Source of the DNA: Symbiodinium natans
Lineage: Eukaryota; Sar; Dinophyceae; Suessiales; Symbiodiniaceae
Direction: 5' to 3'
Assembly: GCA_905221605.1 (NCBI GenBank)
Contig: CAJNDS010000047.1
Location: 494,001-558,000 of the forward strand
DNA length: 64,000 nucleotides
Part shown: piece after piece, positions 1-12,285 of the stretch
How positions within the stretch are numbered: the stretch's first letter is position 1
How the letters are laid out: every line of letters begins with the position of its first letter
Translations under genes and position numbers: made by a program
Notes under the pieces: generated by a model
Databases searched by the model: none
Told to the model about the DNA's origin: nothing
Seen by the model: only the letters and a program-made list of their open reading frames with translations

Positions 1-3000
1 TCTTCTAGAAGCCATCATGTTGGATTGAACGCATTGAAACAACTCGTGGACTTTTGCTGACAGCAGAGAAGTCAAAAGACCCTCTCTGAGTTCGATGCGG
101 GGACCAGTCGCCAAGGGCACCTTAGGTATGCTCACACCGGTGCACTGCCAGTTTTGCACCTGCCCACCGCAGCTGGTTTAGGAAGACACATGCGGCATTC
201 ACTTCCGGGCTTGGTCAGGCTGGGCCAGTGGCGCTCTGTCGATGGCTGGCGCCGAAAAGAAGATTCTGCGGTGCCGGGCACGGGCGCATAGACCCTCGCG
301 CAGTGATGTCGATGATCCAGGTTGGGTGAGGCATCAAAAAGCGTTTTAGGATCAAAGAACATTTGCTATTTTGGGCTAGCAAGCTCCTCCATCCCCCTCC
401 GCCAATTGCAAACGCAATGCTCGCATGATGGGGTTTCGAAGGAACTTTCATCGATGGCATGACATTCTCGGAAGCAAGTTCGTGGGACTGCACACCCGCG
501 ATTTTCAAACAAATTGGCAGGAGCACGATGGGTTTGGACGGCGCGACATTCGTTGAAACAAGTTTGTGTGACAAAAAGAATGAAGCGGCCAGTTACAAGC
601 CCAATGCTTTGTAGGGATGGGTTTTGGAAAGGATTCGTAAGGGTTTGATGGAGCGTCCTTTGGCTGACACGCGCTTTTGGAAATGATTCTCATAGGAGCA
701 AGTTTGTAGTGCGAAGAAGGGTGGGAGGGCGAGTTTGGAGGGGAGATGTTTCTCGAAGCCACTCCTCTTGGCGGCATGATGTCGCTCAAAACAAGATAGC
801 ACGGCTGGCAGGCGTATGCCAAAGAAAGACTGGGGCCTAGCCCCCCCCCCCCCCCATCCTCCGACAAACACAACGCACGCGCGACAGGTTTGGAAGGATT
901 TGCATGCTTTTTTTGCAGCACATTTCTCTGACATAGGTTGTTCAACGGAAGCGTGCACGGCCGACTTACTTCCTTCCTTCCCTATAGTTTGTTGTATCCA
1001 GTAAAAGTTTTTGCTGAAAAAACCCAGGAAGCCCTTTTCAGGGCGGTCACAGCTCCCTCTAGCCTTGTGTCGAGTAGGCCATGGATTAGCACAGTCAACC
1101 ATCTCTATCGACGTAGATCGGAGAAGCGACAAACGCAGCACTGCTTCAACATCCTTGGACGAAGAAACCAGCACCCCAAACTCAAGGCCAACATTCCACG
1201 ATTTCGAAAGCTTTCAAACCCTGCTCACACCAGCAAAACTTGGATGTTGCATGTTTACATAAAGGGCGCGTTCTTGTTTACCCGTCAGAGACTGAACAGC
1301 TACCTCATGAGGTTGGATTCAGGCCTTGAGGGGCCCTCTGATCGTGGAGCTGTGTTTGCGCGAGATAGGTTGGCTACATGAACAGGCTCGCATTGGGCAG
1401 GTGGGGACATGTTGGGACACTTCGGCAATCCGCACTCTGCAAGGTGACCGAACAGAGTCTTGCCTTCCCCAGTGAGGCCCTGAGCTTCAAGGTAAGCATC
1501 CACAGCTGCAAACGGTGACTCACCTTAGAATGTTGGAGATGGCGTGCCACAGCATGCGCGCAGCCCTGAGTGCACGGAACTCTCCCCTCATAGTCCTCAT
1601 TGCAATCCACGTTCTGCGGTACCCTGCTTAGGCCTTGGGACCAAAAGGATTTGAAACCGGGGGCCCGGCGGAAGCGTGCCATCGCCGGCCCGCGACTTCG
1701 GTCTTGAATTGAGCTCTCCAGCCAAATGTCTTATGCAGTACGGCAGGTGTCAGGCAGATGTGCAAAGGGATACCTTGCAAGCCACTCAGGCTCCCGGAAA
1801 GCTTCCTTCACTTTCGCGCGCTCTTGAGAAAGGAGCACGCGCGAAACACTTCGCCCACAGAGCTCCCTGAGTCGCTCCCTGAGTTCTTCGTTCTTCTTTT
1901 GAATCCAAGTTCTGCAGGCTTGGGTGGAAGGTGACGGCACAAGGCCTGTCAAGGCGCCCGAGTCACTCTGGAGCCTCCTTTGCCCTTAAACTAAGTCACC
2001 CCTCCCCCAGGGTGGGGGAGGAGCCGTCTCTCGACACTCGAAAGACGAATCACAAAAATCGTGCAGTTGCTCTGTCGTGGCACACTCTTGTCCTCGGGGA
2101 GGTCAGCTGGCCACACCTCGGCTTCAAGTCAGCCGAAAAGTCAGAGCACTTTTACACTTGGGATGCCCCCACTCTGTCTCTAAGCGGGTGGCCAGACATC
2201 ATGAAGTGGAGAAAAGGAGTGCACATCAGGTGGAAAACTCCGTGGCTCCATCCTCCACATTCTCATTACTGCATGGCAAGACAGGTGATGCATGGCAATA
2301 CGGGGACTCAGGATGAACCGATACATGCTGTCTACTCCGCTCAGATCGGCAGAAGCAGTGAAGAAAAAACTCACCGCCCAAGGCGGCACAGAGCGGGCGT
2401 GAAAGTGACTCGGGTGCCCAAGGTAACCAAAATCCAAAAGAAAAAGCAAAACGAGCGCAACAAGGTCTCTGGGTCACTCAGTTCACCCCATCCTCCTCCT
2501 AAGTTCAAGTAGCTTCCAACGATGAAAAAGAAGCACGCACCCAGCCACGACCTGCTCAAAGGACAAGGTGCTTTGTCATGGGGCTCAGACACTCACCTGG
2601 GTCACCATTCTTTTGGGCCCCGGCGAGATGACGGCTATGTAATGGAAATAGTCGCCACGAAAAAGCATCGGGAGCGTGTACAGAAACACCTTCGGCTCAC
2701 AAATGGAAAGGCCCGACTGCGTTTTGGCTTGACGAGCTGTGCCGACTATCGCGCATGTTGCTTCGAAAGAGCTCGAAAATGCCACCCACATACACCGTCT
2801 CACAACGGCATCCACCGGCCGCTAATGTTTGGTTCCATTATTCGTGAATGCGACGTCGAGCTTCCATGCCCACAAAATGAAGCTTTTGGCATTGCGAGTA
2901 CGGCTCGAAAACAAACACGCTTCTCGGGAAATGGAACGCCTCCGAATGCCAGAAGATGTTCGGATGGTTGCTTCTTATTCTGGATTCCAGCATGCTTCTG

Positions 3001-3280
3001 CCTGTCCAATGAGGACACTTAAGACCCGAGATGATCGAAGACAAAAAGCAATCTTTGATGCGAGCATCTCGTTCTCCACGCTTCTGCAAACAAGTGTCTA
3101 TAGCAATGCAATGCATAGCAATTTACACCCTCATATACATTGAGGCCGAGGCAAGGCAGGTCACGCGGATGTTCTCGTCAATTCCACCAGGTCTGCCATG
3201 CTTCTCAAGGCTTCAAATTTGTTCGCACTGGCAGCCAATGTCAAATGGTGCCTTCCATACACGAGGCGGCGGAGGAGTAT
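1..3280. other. No recognisable gene; exon-like fragments only
   Basis: I recognise no protein family here. Short open stretches occur on both strands, and the region contains a C homopolymer at about 839-856. The best exon-like block is on the minus strand at about 1740-1915 and is listed separately. Two further minus-strand blocks near 1400-1660 lie next to a plausible CTAAG|GTGAGT donor (minus sense, about 1523), so an intron-rich gene of unknown function may cross this segment. Spliced coding sequence could not be assembled. Confidence 0.4.
1740..1915 (-). CDS. Candidate exon, charged helical segment, unknown function
   Basis: The minus-strand frame reads a strongly charged, probably helical stretch (KKNEELRERLRELCG, later REPEWLARYPF) without stops. 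Composition is protein-like and unlike the neighbouring low-complexity translations. I do not recognise the family. It has no start of its own and would have to be an internal exon. It lies on the same strand as every recognised gene in the window. Confidence 0.3.
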
Positions 3281-3289
3281 GAAAATGCC

Positions 3290-4552
3290 TCAAAGCGATC
3301 TGCGAATGCGCCGACATGGCGGAATCATGGCGGGAATGAGCTGCCACAAACTAGGCTGCACGCATGGCACGTCGAGGGCGGCCACGAGGAGGGCGAAGGC
3401 CATGCTTCCATTGCTAAGGGCCCAGGCGAAGATGACGCAAGCTGCCAGGGTTGCAGGGATCAAGGCATGAGGCGATGGCGAGTGGTTCGGTTCCGGGTGG
3501 AAATCACTTGCGCCAACCACTTCGGAAAGCCCCAAAAGTTCCAAACCATCCAACCTTAGCAGCAACGACCCCCACAAGCGCAGGGAAGTGGCATATGTGG
3601 ATGGCAGATATGTCCATCGTCCGAAATGGCGTGCACATCGGATCATAGCCGCTGCGCCTGGGCTGACTGCTGGGAAGCTTAGCACGCCTGTTCTCGATGT
3701 GCTCTTATTTTCCGGAAAGCGCAACTAGTACCGGTCGTCTCTTCCTTCTCTCTTCCTTCCAACCCACACTGGTGCAGCCCAATAGAAAAACAGCGATTCC
3801 TGACGAGCTGAGTGCGGGGGGGGGGAACAGGGGAGCATCGCTGCTCGCTGCTCAAGCTCAGTGGCTCTGTCCACCCTCTCCTCCTCGAACCTCCCTAGCC
3901 TCCTTCCTCGTGCGTCCATGTGCGGCTTCGTACCGGTAAGAGCAAGGAAACGCCATGTTGCTCAGGAGGAAAAACTACCGCGGCCGGCACACAACTCCCC
4001 CATCGAAGTCCCGCTCATGTTCTATGTCCAGCTGCAGCCTTCGAGAACCTTCTTTCTATGCCTCTCCCCCCGGCGTAGAAAGGCCCCAGGAATTTTGATG
4101 CATGTTGAGTCTGCGGAGCTGCTGTGCCACGTCTTTGGCTGCTTTCTCCATCTCCTTCTTTCCGGGGTTGGTAGTCCAGTTCGCCGCATCCCTTCGAGTT
4201 TTCGCAAGCCACAGATGGCCACAGTTCTCGACTGTCAACCATCACCCCAACTGTCAAATTGATCATGATCAAGGAGCTGGTCCAGCACGGCAGAGGCGAG
4301 ATGATAGGCCACACTGAAGGGGCAATGCATCCAGGTGCCGATTGCCAGAGCCCAGACACCTTGCAAGACTTCTGAGACGACTGCCTGCGACCACACGAAC
4401 CGAAGTTCTTAGCCCTTCGCTGCGAATGCCTTGCTGAGTTTGGAAGAGCAACGCGTGGCAACATTACACTCTAGCACAAAGGAATTGGCCAGCGCAGAAA
4501 ACAGGGACAAACAACAGGCCAACAGTGACACGAGTGCCCAATAGTTGCTCAT
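3290..4552 (-). CDS. Candidate intron-split gene starting with a hydrophobic leader; unknown product
   Basis: Three minus-strand blocks could be exons of one gene. At about 4552 a Met is followed by a hydrophobic run (MSNYWALVSLLACCLSLFSA) that looks like a signal peptide or signal anchor. At about 4080-4225 a charged block contains KEMEKAAKDVAQQLRRLN. At about 3290-3470 a strongly hydrophobic block (ACVIFAWALSNGSMAFALL) looks like membrane segments. No family is recognised, and joining the blocks is inference. The first block directly abuts a triplicated repeat, so the start could also be fortuitous. Confidence 0.25.
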
Positions 4553-4568
4553 GCTTCTCACGTCCCTC

Positions 4569-4880
4569 CTTGTCAAATGCGCATAATCACTCTGGCGTTG
4601 GTTTTGCAGCATCTGCAGCTTAGGGGGGGGGGGCATGCGTACCCGGCTGATGCTCATGCTGCAAACCTTCCACCTTGTCAAATGCGCAGAATCACAAAGG
4701 CAGTTGGTTTTGCAGCATCTGGTGCTGGGGGGGGGGGGAGGGCCATGTGTGCCCGGCTGATGCTCAGGATGTTCATGATGCTCACCTCCCGCCTTGTCAA
4801 AAGCACAAGATCACTGGGGCAGCTGGTTTTGCAGCATTTGGAGCGTACGGGGGCCAGAGGTCCGGAAGTGTACCTGGAAC

Positions 4881-4911
<31 letters not shown>
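4569..4911. repeat. Three tandem copies of a roughly 105-120 bp unit, each ending in a G run
   Basis: Copies begin at about 4569, 4674 and 4794 with CTTGTCAAA(T/A)GC, continue through GGTTTTGCAGCAT, and are followed by G runs (about 4622, 4728, and G29 at 4883-4911). Divergence between copies shows that the array is not recent. Confidence 0.8.
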
Positions 4912-4913
<2 letters not shown>

Positions 4914-7900
4914 TCAAGTTCCTGCCCATTCCTGGCACGGAACACTTCCATCTTCTTGGCGCGGCCTTCCGAAAAAGTGCGAACTTGTTGTAAGTCCGCT
5001 TGTTTCCATGCAATTTGGCTCGACCAACTCGAGGTGCGCCGCTGGGACCGACGTGCACATGGCTGGGGCGGGGCAGGCTGCCGCGCGGCGCACGAACGCG
5101 TTTGAGGGGCGAGTGCCAGAAGGCACTAAGTAGGGTGATGTCATGCGTCCAAATACACTGTAACATGCTCCTCGTGCATGAGAGGCTTGGGCTTGGGTTT
5201 CGCTTGTTCTGGTTCGGATGGCCTCAGCCCCCAAAGTCTTGGGGATGTGATGGTCAAGGAAGTGTGCCGGGTGCCAAGTGATACGTTGAGTGATACACTG
5301 GCGTTAGCGTCACACAAGGGTTTCGGGTCGTGGGGGATGTAGATACTGTGGTTCTTCATCTCCACCATAACTATCACCATTGCCATCATCACCATCAGCA
5401 TTGGCACCACGGTCGTCCTGATCATCTCATCGTGGCGCCGACTGGCAAACTAGTCGGGGCAGCACGCAGCATGCACCACGAGGGCGCCACGGAGAAGGGA
5501 AAATCATCACGAGCCCAAGAACACATCAGAACAGCATCTGGTTAGCAAGAGCTACAAGTACGATTTGGGGATATGCGGGATAACCAAATGACGATGAGAT
5601 GCCTGGTCTGCTAGCAGAACAATGCTACTCTCCACATCTGGTCATCTGCGCCTTCTGGGAAAACTGCGTTGGAGGCAAGGTCGGGCACGGCATGGTAGGC
5701 ATAAATGGAGGGCACCGTCATGGACAATGCACTGAAGACCTGCTGCACGCAAGGCCACCGAGTGCCACAGAAGGCTTCGCAGCTTGAAACTTTGGCTCGG
5801 ATTGGCTTCTTGCAGACTGTTCCTCCATTGCCACGTTCTTAAAGGCTCATCGAGGCTTCGTCTGTCTGCCCGGTGTGCCTCTGGCCAGAACTTGGATCCG
5901 ATCTCAAACTCCCTCGGCAACAGGTCCGCAAGAAACTTCTCAACTAAACATCAACTGGAAACGCTGGAAAGCTCAAAGCTCTTGAGCCAGTGGTTTTCTC
6001 TTGTGTTGCCAAGCTACAGCTCGAGGAATTGCAGGAAGGACCCCAGGAAGAGTGAACGGGGCGCCTCTGCACAGACTCTGGAAATTCACTGGAATCACTT
6101 CCTCGCAACCACCGCAAACAAAACCGGGAAAACTTCCCAGGCCTTCCTGGCCTTGAGGCAAGGTGAGGATTTATCCCGGCACGGGCTCTCGAAGCCCCGA
6201 CCTGCCGATAAAAAGAAAACGCGCCCCGCTTGGAAATAGAAAGATCACAAAAAATCACAAGGAAACGTTGACAATCTCAGGGGCAGTAAAAAGCCGGAAG
6301 GACTGCCATGACTGGCCTGCTTTGCCCCTCCTTGATCTTGTTTCTGCGCACGTAGCCATTTGCTGGAAGCACTTTGGCCGGCAGCTTGAGACAGAACCGA
6401 TGGTGTCTGAGCAGAGCTCGTGAACTGCTCCAGCAGATTGTCATGCCTAGTTGCTCGATGACCATACCCTTCCGCGGCTGAGCACCTTTCAGGTTTGTGG
6501 TCCCATGTGCTTCGATCTGCACAAACTTCATGCATGATGACCGCTGAAAAAACAAACACCCGGCAAGCACGAACAGTCAGACCACCAACGATTCAACGCT
6601 TCGCTGCTTCCCTAACGCCTTGTGAGAGCCGGGTGGACAAAGCCTTTGTGCACTCCTTTTTTTCCTCCCCGCAGCCAGATTTCCAGACCAGGACTCTGCA
6701 ATCCTCGGTCGTCTGCCAGCCATGGCACTCGCGGCAAACCTGAAGCGAACTGCGACCCCAAGACTCCCCCAAGACTGCGGGCGGAACTCCGAGCATCTCC
6801 GAACCCTTCCAGCCTTCTCGACGCGATAGTTGAACGTTTTGAGGTTGGTGCCCTTCGTCTCCTCAACTTGAGACGGACCCCGGGAGCTCTTCGTTTCGTT
6901 CATCTCCAAAGTTCGTGCGCTACTGGGCCACTGGGATCGTGCAAGAGCCAGGCGCGCACTGTGCCAGGCTGCGGTATTTGCAGTCGAACGGCTGCGAGTC
7001 GTTGCGCCAAGAGGGCATTGGAGGGCCGATCCGAAGCACCGTAGAGGAATGTCTGGCAAGGGCAAAGCAAAGTGCGAACTAGTAACAGGGGTCGTTGAGA
7101 AGCTTTGAAGCACGGGGCGGTGGTGCCCAACCCTCCATCACTGCCGCTTCCACGGCCTGCAGGGGAGCCCACCATCCTAACTCCGTCATCATATCAACAG
7201 CATAGCGCCGGCAGAGTCTGTGATCTTTGCAGACTTCAAAAGGAACAGGCCGGAACAAGTTCAGGTGCCTCGAACAAGGGGTCGACTGCATCATCTGCCC
7301 ACAATAGGTCCTTTGCAGGCGGCAAGGTGTGACTTCACGTTCTGAGGCCCTGGACCTCTCGTCGCTCCATTCCAAGCTGGCCCAGCCCCCTCAAGCTTTG
7401 CCGCCAGATGCCAGACAGGGACAGCGCTACCAACAATGATACTTAGCTTGAGTGATATGAAGTGAATATGAAGTGTCTGAAGGATGCAAGGGGACCGGCT
7501 CGCTAGGGCCGCTAGGGCACTGCTGACATTCTCCGGGGAAGCGACGGCTCCCAAGAGAAGGCCCGGATCCGGGTCGGCGAGGAGCCTTGCGCGAAACTGG
7601 AAGGCAAGCCAAAACTGTGCACCAACGTGTATAAGCCCCGCAACACTGCAAGCCCCGGACGAAGTTGCTGCTTCCAGGCCATCATCCTGGGCAGGTTTAA
7701 CAGTCCGGGGCAAAGCTGGGGCAAAGCTCGGGCGAAGCTGGAAAGCTGGGGCAGAGCTGCTTTGCCAAAGGCAAAACTTGTGGGCGGCCCGGGCTCCGGG
7801 CCCAATCTAAGACTTCGGCCCGCACGGAGCCTGAAAAAGGCAGAGTCAGCAGAGCAGTTGAGCTTGCTTCTGACTTTTCACTCACTTTGGGGGAAGCGTT

Positions 7901-8435
7901 GGGTGACACCTCGGTACCCCAAACGAGAATAAACGCGAGAGGTGCGACGAGGCTCTGGGGCCGCAGCTCAGCTCGGCATTGACCTCTGAAAGAGAATAGA
8001 GAGGGCACTCTCTACACAAAACACGACACATACAAGTCAAGCATATAAACACTCAAAAGAACTGTACCTAGGTGGTATTTTTAAAAACAAATCAAAAAAA
8101 ACATCAGTTTGATAAGCTTATCCTTTATAATATCCTAGGGGGAGAGCGGAGAACAAAAAACAGATGGGTTTCATGGAATCGGGGAGCTCGTGCCGAAAGG
8201 AACTTTGGTCAGAGCCGCGCGTTCACGCTTCGTGCGTCTCGTGGCGACTCCGAAGCCCCCGGCTCCGACTGCGATCGCAACTGCGATCGCAGGTTCATTG
8301 TTTCAGATACGTTCATCAACTACATGGCCAACTACTTCTGCGTGAGGCCCGTGCTAAGATTTTGATCATTCGCTTTCTGGGTCCCTCCCCCCAAGAATCC
8401 GAGGCCAGGGCATGGAGGCTCCTTGTCAAGGCTTC
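4912..8435. other. No recognisable gene; CAT/CAC microsatellite and an AT-rich patch
   Basis: A CAT/CAC-type microsatellite lies at about 5355-5425. About 8030-8160 is markedly A/T-rich compared with its surroundings. Several minus-strand blocks (for example about 6620-6860 and 7440-7650) have protein-like composition but match nothing I know. Confidence 0.4.
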
Positions 8436-8439
8436 ACAG

Positions 8440-8683
8440 ACATCTTCCTTCAAGGGGCTGCGGCACAAAACCCCTGCCACCATACCAAGCCCATGCCCTC
8501 GGGAGCTTAAGTTCCTCGAGGTCGGTCACCAAACCCACGCAGCCGAGTGCGGCTGAGGTGGCCAAACCCAGAAGTCCGCGACCCGCCTGACTTCCAGACT
8601 TGTCGGCTCTGAGATTCTCTGACCCCATCAGGAGCTTCATTCCATCACTCAGTGCCTCGCGCCAATCTCGAGCACCGGACCTC
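8440..8683 (-). CDS. Candidate exon, unknown function
   Basis: An open minus-strand stretch of about 80 residues with balanced composition includes RDWREALSDGMKLLMG, a small-residue hydrophobic segment and VTDLEELKLPRAWAWYGG. It reads like a genuine internal exon, but I cannot assign a family. The flanking sequence gives no further exon that can be joined with confidence. Confidence 0.3.
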
Positions 8684-9859
8684 CGACAATGCTGGCATGA
8701 CATGGCATGAGGATCTAAAAGCAGCCGGCTGCAATAGGGCACAACAGTAGAGGGATCTGCCTTGGAGGAGAACTTAGCAGGACCCCGGTCCACTCCACTG
8801 ACTCCCCGAGGCAGAGGTAGGGGAAGGATGAGATCGGGGAATCGGGGTGAAGGGAGAGGGGGACTGCAATCAAGAGGGGGATTTGGCCCAACGAAGCATG
8901 CTTAAACACAACACTTGCAGCGAAGCCCATTGTACTTTCGCGTGCTGTTCTACTCAAGTGATCTCAAGTGTGCAGAATGCTGGTGGCCCCATGTGACCAC
9001 CAGAGCAGGGTCCCCAAGTCCCCAAGGCCTCGAAGTTCGGGCATGCCGAGCACCACACCTCAGTAAGAGGCCCGCTGGAAGAAGACAAGGAGCACAAGGA
9101 GCACAAGCCGTTGCAAGACCAGGACCTTCGGGGAAACGCGTCTACAATGAGTCTACAAGCGTTTGAGAAGGGCCCGGCCGAGGGCTGCCATGCAAGATCC
9201 GGAGACCACGCCTCCCAACACGGGCACGGGCCTCACAACAAACAGAAGGGAGAGGAGCGCTCTCGACAGTCGCTTGGAAACACAAAGCCGCATCGTGCTT
9301 AGCATGTGCCGTAGCACTGCCGATTCGACAGAAAGGTCAGAAAGGGGCCGTCTTGGTGCCACCAGACTCAGCGGCATCAAGCCGGCAACCTGCCAGGTGA
9401 GAGAGAGAAAGTGATCGAAGCTTGACACAAAAACAAAATGCAGCGTGATGCGACATCGCAGTCCATCTCAAACGCCCCAAAATGTCCGGAAGCAAGCCAG
9501 GAAGGCGGAGACCCTCAGGCCTGGCGCAGACCCCACCATGCCTTGCCATGCCTTGCCTCATGTCCTTGCTTCCTGCGATCCTCACCCGCAGCACAAGGCA
9601 TCAATGCCTTCCGTGACATCTTCCGTGGAGATCTTCAGCACTGCATCCCGCGACGCAGCCTCGGCGGCCTCGGCTGCGCAGCGGTGAAGGGGAAAGGGAA
9701 TATTAACTTTCATGAGCCTCCATTGCACGGGATGAGGGGATGGGGAATCAAAAAAAGGACTCAATCAATTAGGACGACTCGTGGATCACAAAATCAATTG
9801 AATCAACACCATTCGAATTCTTGGTTCGCAAGTGCACAAAAACACGGAAAATTACAGCA

Positions 9860-10470
9860 TTGCTACTGGGGGGGGTGGTGGGGGCGGGGGCAGCAAGGGC
9901 AGTGAGGGGGGCTTGGGCATGCACTGGAGCCCTTAAAACACTCCATTACTAACAGCAAAGCAGCGCGGGGGGGGGGGTCGGGCATGCACTAGAGCCCTAA
10001 CAACACGTCATTACTAACGCGTCAGGCGCAGTGAGGGTAAGAGGTGGGGGCAAGGGGGGAAGGGACGCGGGGGGGGGGTCGAGGGGGCGAAGGGGACGGG
10101 GCAGCAAGGGGTGGGAGCTCTTAAAACACCATTGCTCTATTACTAACGCGTCAGGGGGCAGCGAAGGTAAGGGGCAAGGGGCTAACAGCAGCGGCAGCGG
10201 GGCAGGGGGCGGGGTCAGGCAGGCACCAAGAGGTGGGGGTTAAGGGGGAGGACGGGGAGGGCGGGAAGGGTGGGGGGGGATGGAGGGGGCGGGGGCAGCA
10301 AGGGCAGCGAGGGGGGGGCTTGGGCATGCACTGCAAAACACTCCAAAACGAACAGCAAAGCAGCGGGGGGGGGGGCGGGGTTGGGCATGCACTAGAGCCC
10401 TAACAACACGTCGTTACTAACGCGTCAGGGCACAGTGAGGGTAGGAGGTGGGGGCAAGGGGGGAATGCCT
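9860..10470. repeat. G-rich diverged repeats with duplicated 'GGGCATGCACT' modules
   Basis: The segment is dominated by G runs interspersed with repeated modules such as GGGCATGCACT(A/G)(G/A)AGCCC and TTACTAACGCGTCAGG. Modules near 9915-10040 recur near 10325-10440. Closely spaced runs of three or more G on the plus strand make G-quadruplex formation plausible. No coding signal was seen. Confidence 0.75.
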
Positions 10471-10789
10471 CTTGCCAGCTCCAAATATTGTAAAGATCAG
10501 CATTCCTGGCTTTTCCAAGGCTTCAATATGATGAAACACCACATGTCTGCTTATTCGCAAACTCGAAATACTTCAACAATCGCACAACATTTCCACACCG
10601 TTTCGACCTACTCGCATACGCTAAGATATGGATGGCTTGCAGCGGCCATTTGCAACCCCGTAACATGGCTTGGGGCTGAGGCCAACATGCTCGGCGACTA
10701 ACACATATGGCTTGGCTTTTGTCTTGGCATTGTCATGGCAGTAAGGGGCCGAACGCGATGGGGGCAGGGAGAGGGAACCCTCCGCCCCA

Positions 10790-11000
10790 CCAGTGTTAAC
10801 AATGTCAATACAGCCTTTCTTGGATTCGCCAATGTGCTCACCCTTGAAAAATGTCTCTACTTGACCCTCTTGACCCTTGAGGTGCTTTCCGTCTTTTTTG
10901 CGAGGCCCTATGAAATCAAGCAACGACGATCCCGCTCCCTCTGCGAAAGCACGAAAAGCAACAATCACTCTCATGGGCCATGACTGTACCTCGTCAACCA
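10790..11000 (-). CDS. Candidate exon, unknown function
   Basis: The minus-strand frame is open with protein-like content (VIVAFRAFAEGAGSSLLDFI, then a Lys/Gly-rich segment and GQVETFFKGEHIGESKKG). I do not recognise the family. It lies about 0.8 kb downstream, in the direction of transcription, of the stop codon of the EF-2-like gene, so it would belong to the next gene of the cluster. Confidence 0.3.
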
Positions 11001-11783
11001 CACCATGATCATAAGCAGGGAGATTGGATTTTGGCGAGGTCGCCAAGAGCAGCGTACCGAAACAGCACAGTCAACGACTAGCGACTTTCATGCACGGACG
11101 TTTGCATGCGGAAAGGCGAGATATCCTCTACCCCCTCGAACTGAACCTCTGAAGCTCTGCCTGACCAAGCTTCCGGCGGAAACGTAAAAGTCATGTTGCC
11201 CCTTCTCCTGACGAAACGCTGGCATGCTCCGCATCACAACTCCAGAACCTTGATTCGAATCTTGTGGAGAGCACCCACACTGCAGGCTGGCTTGTGGAGA
11301 TATGTGCCTGGCACTTGCAAGGCTGAGCGGCGGTGTCGGCTGGCTCGCACATGCTCGTGCATGGATGTCGGCAGTGCAAATGATCTGTTCATGGTTGTGA
11401 GGCTTGTGAGCAGACCCTTTCCAACAGGAGGTAGGATGAGGACGATCGTTGCAATTGCGTGGCGCTTGCTGAGCAGCCAGAGTGCTGGGCAAAATGGGAA
11501 GCTGGCATACTACATTGCTATACCAAGGCAACAGTCATGTGACGCAGCATGATGTGCTCCCTTGTGGCTGCAATCGGGTGCATTCTCTAGAGCACCGTGG
11601 TTGCGTGAAACTGCGACAACGATTAGCTCTGCATCTTGCAGACATCGTTCGTTCCTCCGGAACATGGTTTCACCTTGACGCCTTAAACGAGGCCTGTTCC
11701 AGGCTGTGCATATGTCAGTTAAAAAAATACCAAATGTACATCCTACCAACTAAGTCCTACACTAATCGGCGGGCCCGGGCATC

Positions 11784-12285
11784 TCACCATGCTGGCCTCA
11801 TCAAATCCTCCTGGCTCGGGACAGCTGGATTTAGCTGGCGCCACCGGCGGAGGCCAACCACCACGCTCTTGAGGTACGTGCTCTTCGAATCAACGGAGTC
11901 ACCCGACAGCACGCCGGGGAGTGCATCCCAGCGCAGAAAGCGATCCTTCACGATGATGCTGCGCCGGCGGCCTTCAACGGCATTAAGACGAGCCTCGAGG
12001 CCAACCAATTCCAAAGTTGGCAGCTCAAATTGCCACATCTGCGGTGCGGCTCCCTCCTCGTCGGGCTCACAGTCTGGTGCAAACTCCAGGCCCCGAACGG
12101 CCACCAGCAAGCCCCACAACAGTGCCACGGTCTCGGGTGCTGTGGCCGGCACAACCACCTCTGCCAGGGACCAAGGTTCCAGAAGGCCCGGCGCAGCAGC
12201 AGCGTCCAAGGCGGAGGCCAACAGCACGCGCCGTGCTACGGCGCTGCAGTCACGGGCCCAGCGGAAAGCTGGCTTCGAAACGCTC
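11784..12285 (-). CDS. EF-2-like gene: terminal exon, domain V and C-terminus
   Basis: The open frame contains ARRVLLASALDAAAAPGLLE, equivalent to the ARRVFYAS...LMEP segment that opens EF-2 domain V, followed by a strand-helix pattern and RFLRWDALPGVL where EF-2 has the FDHW..LPGDP segment. It ends VVVGLRRWRQLNPAVPSQED and a TGA at 11784, aligning with the R-KRKGL-EGIP tail of EF-2. The acceptor is probably the CAG at about 12285 (minus sense). The EF-2 loop that carries the diphthamide histidine should lie just before this exon and is not seen. Confidence 0.75.
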
